Positions 61,941-64,000 of a stretch of 64,000 nucleotides of DNA are shown here, one piece after another. Where the stretch lies: the NCBI RefSeq assembly GCF_042242105.1, contig NC_092014.1, positions 2,284,874 to 2,348,873 of the forward strand. Reading direction: 5' to 3'. The DNA comes from Pempheris klunzingeri. Lineage: Eukaryota > Chordata > Actinopteri > Acropomatiformes > Pempheridae. Position numbers and translations under genes: made by a program. Under the pieces are notes generated by a model. It was not told the origin of the DNA, made no database searches, and was given only the letters and a program-made list of their open reading frames with translations. Every line of letters starts with the position of its first letter. The stretch's first letter is position 1.

Positions 61941-64000
61941 ATCATAATATGATAATTCTTCCAGATGATGTGACACATGTGATTTCTTTTTTGGGAATTC
62001 TGCTTTTTATAGCAAAAAACAAAACAAAACAAAAAACAGCTTCCTGGTTGAAACTGCGGCCAAAAATGCAGAAAACAGATGATCACTATTAATACAGGCA
62101 GCGTCAGACCTCTGGTCACCTCAGAGACACAACTGATAATACTGCAGTTACTGTATTGATGATTTATTGGTGTTTATTGGGCTCATGTCATAATACTTTT
62201 ACTTTAAATAAAGTTTAGTTGTACTTCATCTAAAATCCTGCAACAATTAAATGTTCTTGTATGAAAAATAATTCTGAAAAGTTGACTAACTGATTGATCG
62301 ATTTACACAAAAAACACATTTTATCAGCCACGATCTTTCCGTCTGCAGCAAAGTGCCTCAAATTGGACCACTGGAAAGAACTTTTATTTCCAGTTTCTTT
62401 CCACCTTTTAGGCTTTCTTTATTTTCCTGTAGTGTCTGTATAGTGAAAGTGCCACATGTTTCTACTCCAATGTACCTGAGTAAACTCTCTGCTAATTGCA
62501 CAAACAGCAGAGTTATTCTGTCGTGGAAGTCCAGATGTTGCTGATACCAGAGCTGATCACAATCTGTGTGGAATCGACCCGGCGGGATGCTCAGCACTCG
62601 GGGGGCAGCGGGTGGGATTTGTCCCTGCAGGATTACCGGGCCTGTCGTGCAGACGGCAGCTGTAATTACTCCTCACGTGGCTGCAGCTGAGTGGGCAGAA
62701 ATACGAGGGCCGGGTCCGAGGGGCGGAGGAGAGGAGGATCATGGGTAGTCAGACCTGATGATGGTACCCTGAATAATCCCACCGCCCTGCCTGACACCAC
62801 AGTTAGCTTTAAATCTGCGCTGTGTGTCGCACAACTGTCACCACCTACTTCACTCAAAGCTGCTGTTTTATTTCATCTGTTCATTCTTATAAAAGTTGTA
62901 CAAGAAGCCAAAAAAGTTTGACCTCCTCATCATAAAAGTGCCCAGATCCTCCTCATCGTGGGGCCCAACGGGGATGAAACAGTTTCATTAACAATTTAAT
63001 CGTGCGTCTCTTCTTCACTTTCCAAATGTCATTTCACAGGTTTTGGCTCCAGCTGGTTCGCAGACGTCTTTTGGGGCCCAAAGACGTCACGTGACAGACG
63101 CCATGTTTGTGAGTACACAGTTTGGCCACTTCCTGGTTCATGTCTTCATCACATCCTGCAGCGCCTTCAGTAAAACCACAAGCAAGGCTGCAAACTTTAA
63201 ATCATTCAGTGTTTTAATAATTACTTTCATGCAAGTATATGGAAAACTACGAATAAATGAAAACCACCAAAAGATTTTTTCTTTCCAAAATATCTTTATT
63301 ATCAGGTTTTTGTAATTTCTTATAACATAATACATACAAACACATGTATATCAAATATTTCTTAAAATAACAAAAATGAAATAAGCTAAAAATAAATAAA
63401 TAAATATGTAATATATATATAATTAAAAATTGAATAAGTATAAGTAAATATAAGAAAATTATAAGTAATATAAGTAAAATATAATAATAATTATAATATA
63501 AAAAAGGAGTAAATAAAATACAAATTGATAAAAATCAAAATAGATAAATACACTTTTAAGCAACATTTTGTTCCTGCAGGAAAAGTTGTTTGTGCAGCTT
63601 AAGAACAAATTTGCACAAGTGCTTCTTGTCTGAATATTGTTCAAAACGTGTCACTACGACCTGAGTGGGATGTCTGAGCTGCCAAAATAATACAGGAAAA
63701 GGATTTTTCAATGACACATTTAAGCCCTGATGCCTCCTTTGGCACGCTCTGCTTAATTCTGTTTGTTTAAACCTCGTTAGAAGAACTGCAGTAAGGAAAC
63801 GTTGTGATGTCAGTGGAGGAGGAAAGTCCTGCAGGAAAAGTTTCTGACAGAGAGGAGACGATAGAGGCGGTAAAACAGGAGTCAGATGAAGAGAAGTTCA
63901 CCGTGAAGCTGCTTGGATGTAGCTGCTCTCTCTCAGTGCTACAAACTGGCTCTTTAAATGCACAACTTCTGCCAGAAACGCTCCAAAACCTCATCAAAAT

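Larger units (their letters stand above)
57470..64000. other. Intergenic stretch, no gene recognised
   Basis: No exon with supporting splice signals or recognisable protein similarity was found. It contains three long TG arrays (57780-57852, 57969-58009, 58461-58544) and two related A-rich repeat segments (58010-58340 and 61640-61940). It also contains a short perfect-looking hairpin (59919-59979) and AT-rich sequence at 63330-63560. The area 62560-62760 is GC-richer with CpGs, but its frames show nothing familiar. Confidence 0.5.

Noticed and set aside
62560..62760. GC-richer stretch that might be an exon or CpG island
   Set aside because: No frame with recognisable similarity and no convincing splice pair; left as unassigned.

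Overview
The window looks like nuclear DNA of a ray-finned fish, probably a percomorph teleost. Genes are split into short exons with GT-AG introns, introns and spacers are full of CA/TG microsatellites and teleost-type repeats, and the proteins read as vertebrate orthologues. There is no sign of bacterial or organellar organisation. Coordinates of spliced genes come from reading splice sites by eye and checking that the phases join.

Layout. (1) 1-4223, plus strand: the last eight coding exons of pus10 (pseudouridine synthase), with upstream exons off the left edge. (2) 9960-25996, minus strand: a complete 13-coding-exon akt3 (AKT serine/threonine kinase 3). It translates to 479 residues with all expected kinase and PH-domain landmarks. 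Its 3' side faces pus10 tail to tail across a probable long 3' UTR (about 5.3-9.96 kb), and a CpG-rich block at 30.1-31.5 kb is the likely promoter and 5' exon. (3) 31.5-43 kb: mostly repeat-derived sequence. It holds one unannotated-looking terminal exon of an unidentified minus-strand gene (37736-37963) and LINE fragments. (4) 43.1-53.4 kb, plus strand: two adjacent genes of the lysozyme-C/alpha-lactalbumin superfamily. (5) 54891-57462, minus strand: a two-exon single-pass membrane protein that resembles SMIM28. (6) 57.5-64 kb: no gene recognised, only microsatellites and repeats.

The most interesting content is the lysozyme-fold pair. Both proteins keep a signal peptide, the eight framework cysteines, the family's intron positions and an alpha-lactalbumin-like calcium loop. 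Both have lost both catalytic acids. The first gene also carries about 230 extra residues inside the lysozyme domain, between helix B and the beta region. These comprise a Thr/Pro/Lys pentapeptide array (mucin-like), a strongly acidic segment, and two polybasic sites that look like proprotein-convertase sites. The second gene has a smaller insertion of about 17 residues at the same place, and its C-terminal coding part is split by an additional intron. Functions are not known; what is visible is a secreted, non-catalytic, calcium-binding lysozyme-fold family that has diversified at one loop.

Other points: a foldback (inverted-repeat) element occurs seven times in pus10 and akt3 introns and intergenically close by, and nowhere else in the window. 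Dinucleotide arrays abut 5' splice sites of both pus10 and akt3. A 42-bp minisatellite in akt3 appears to have been amplified from inside a common dispersed repeat. The 3' ends, the promoters and the unidentified exon are inferences from sequence signals only.
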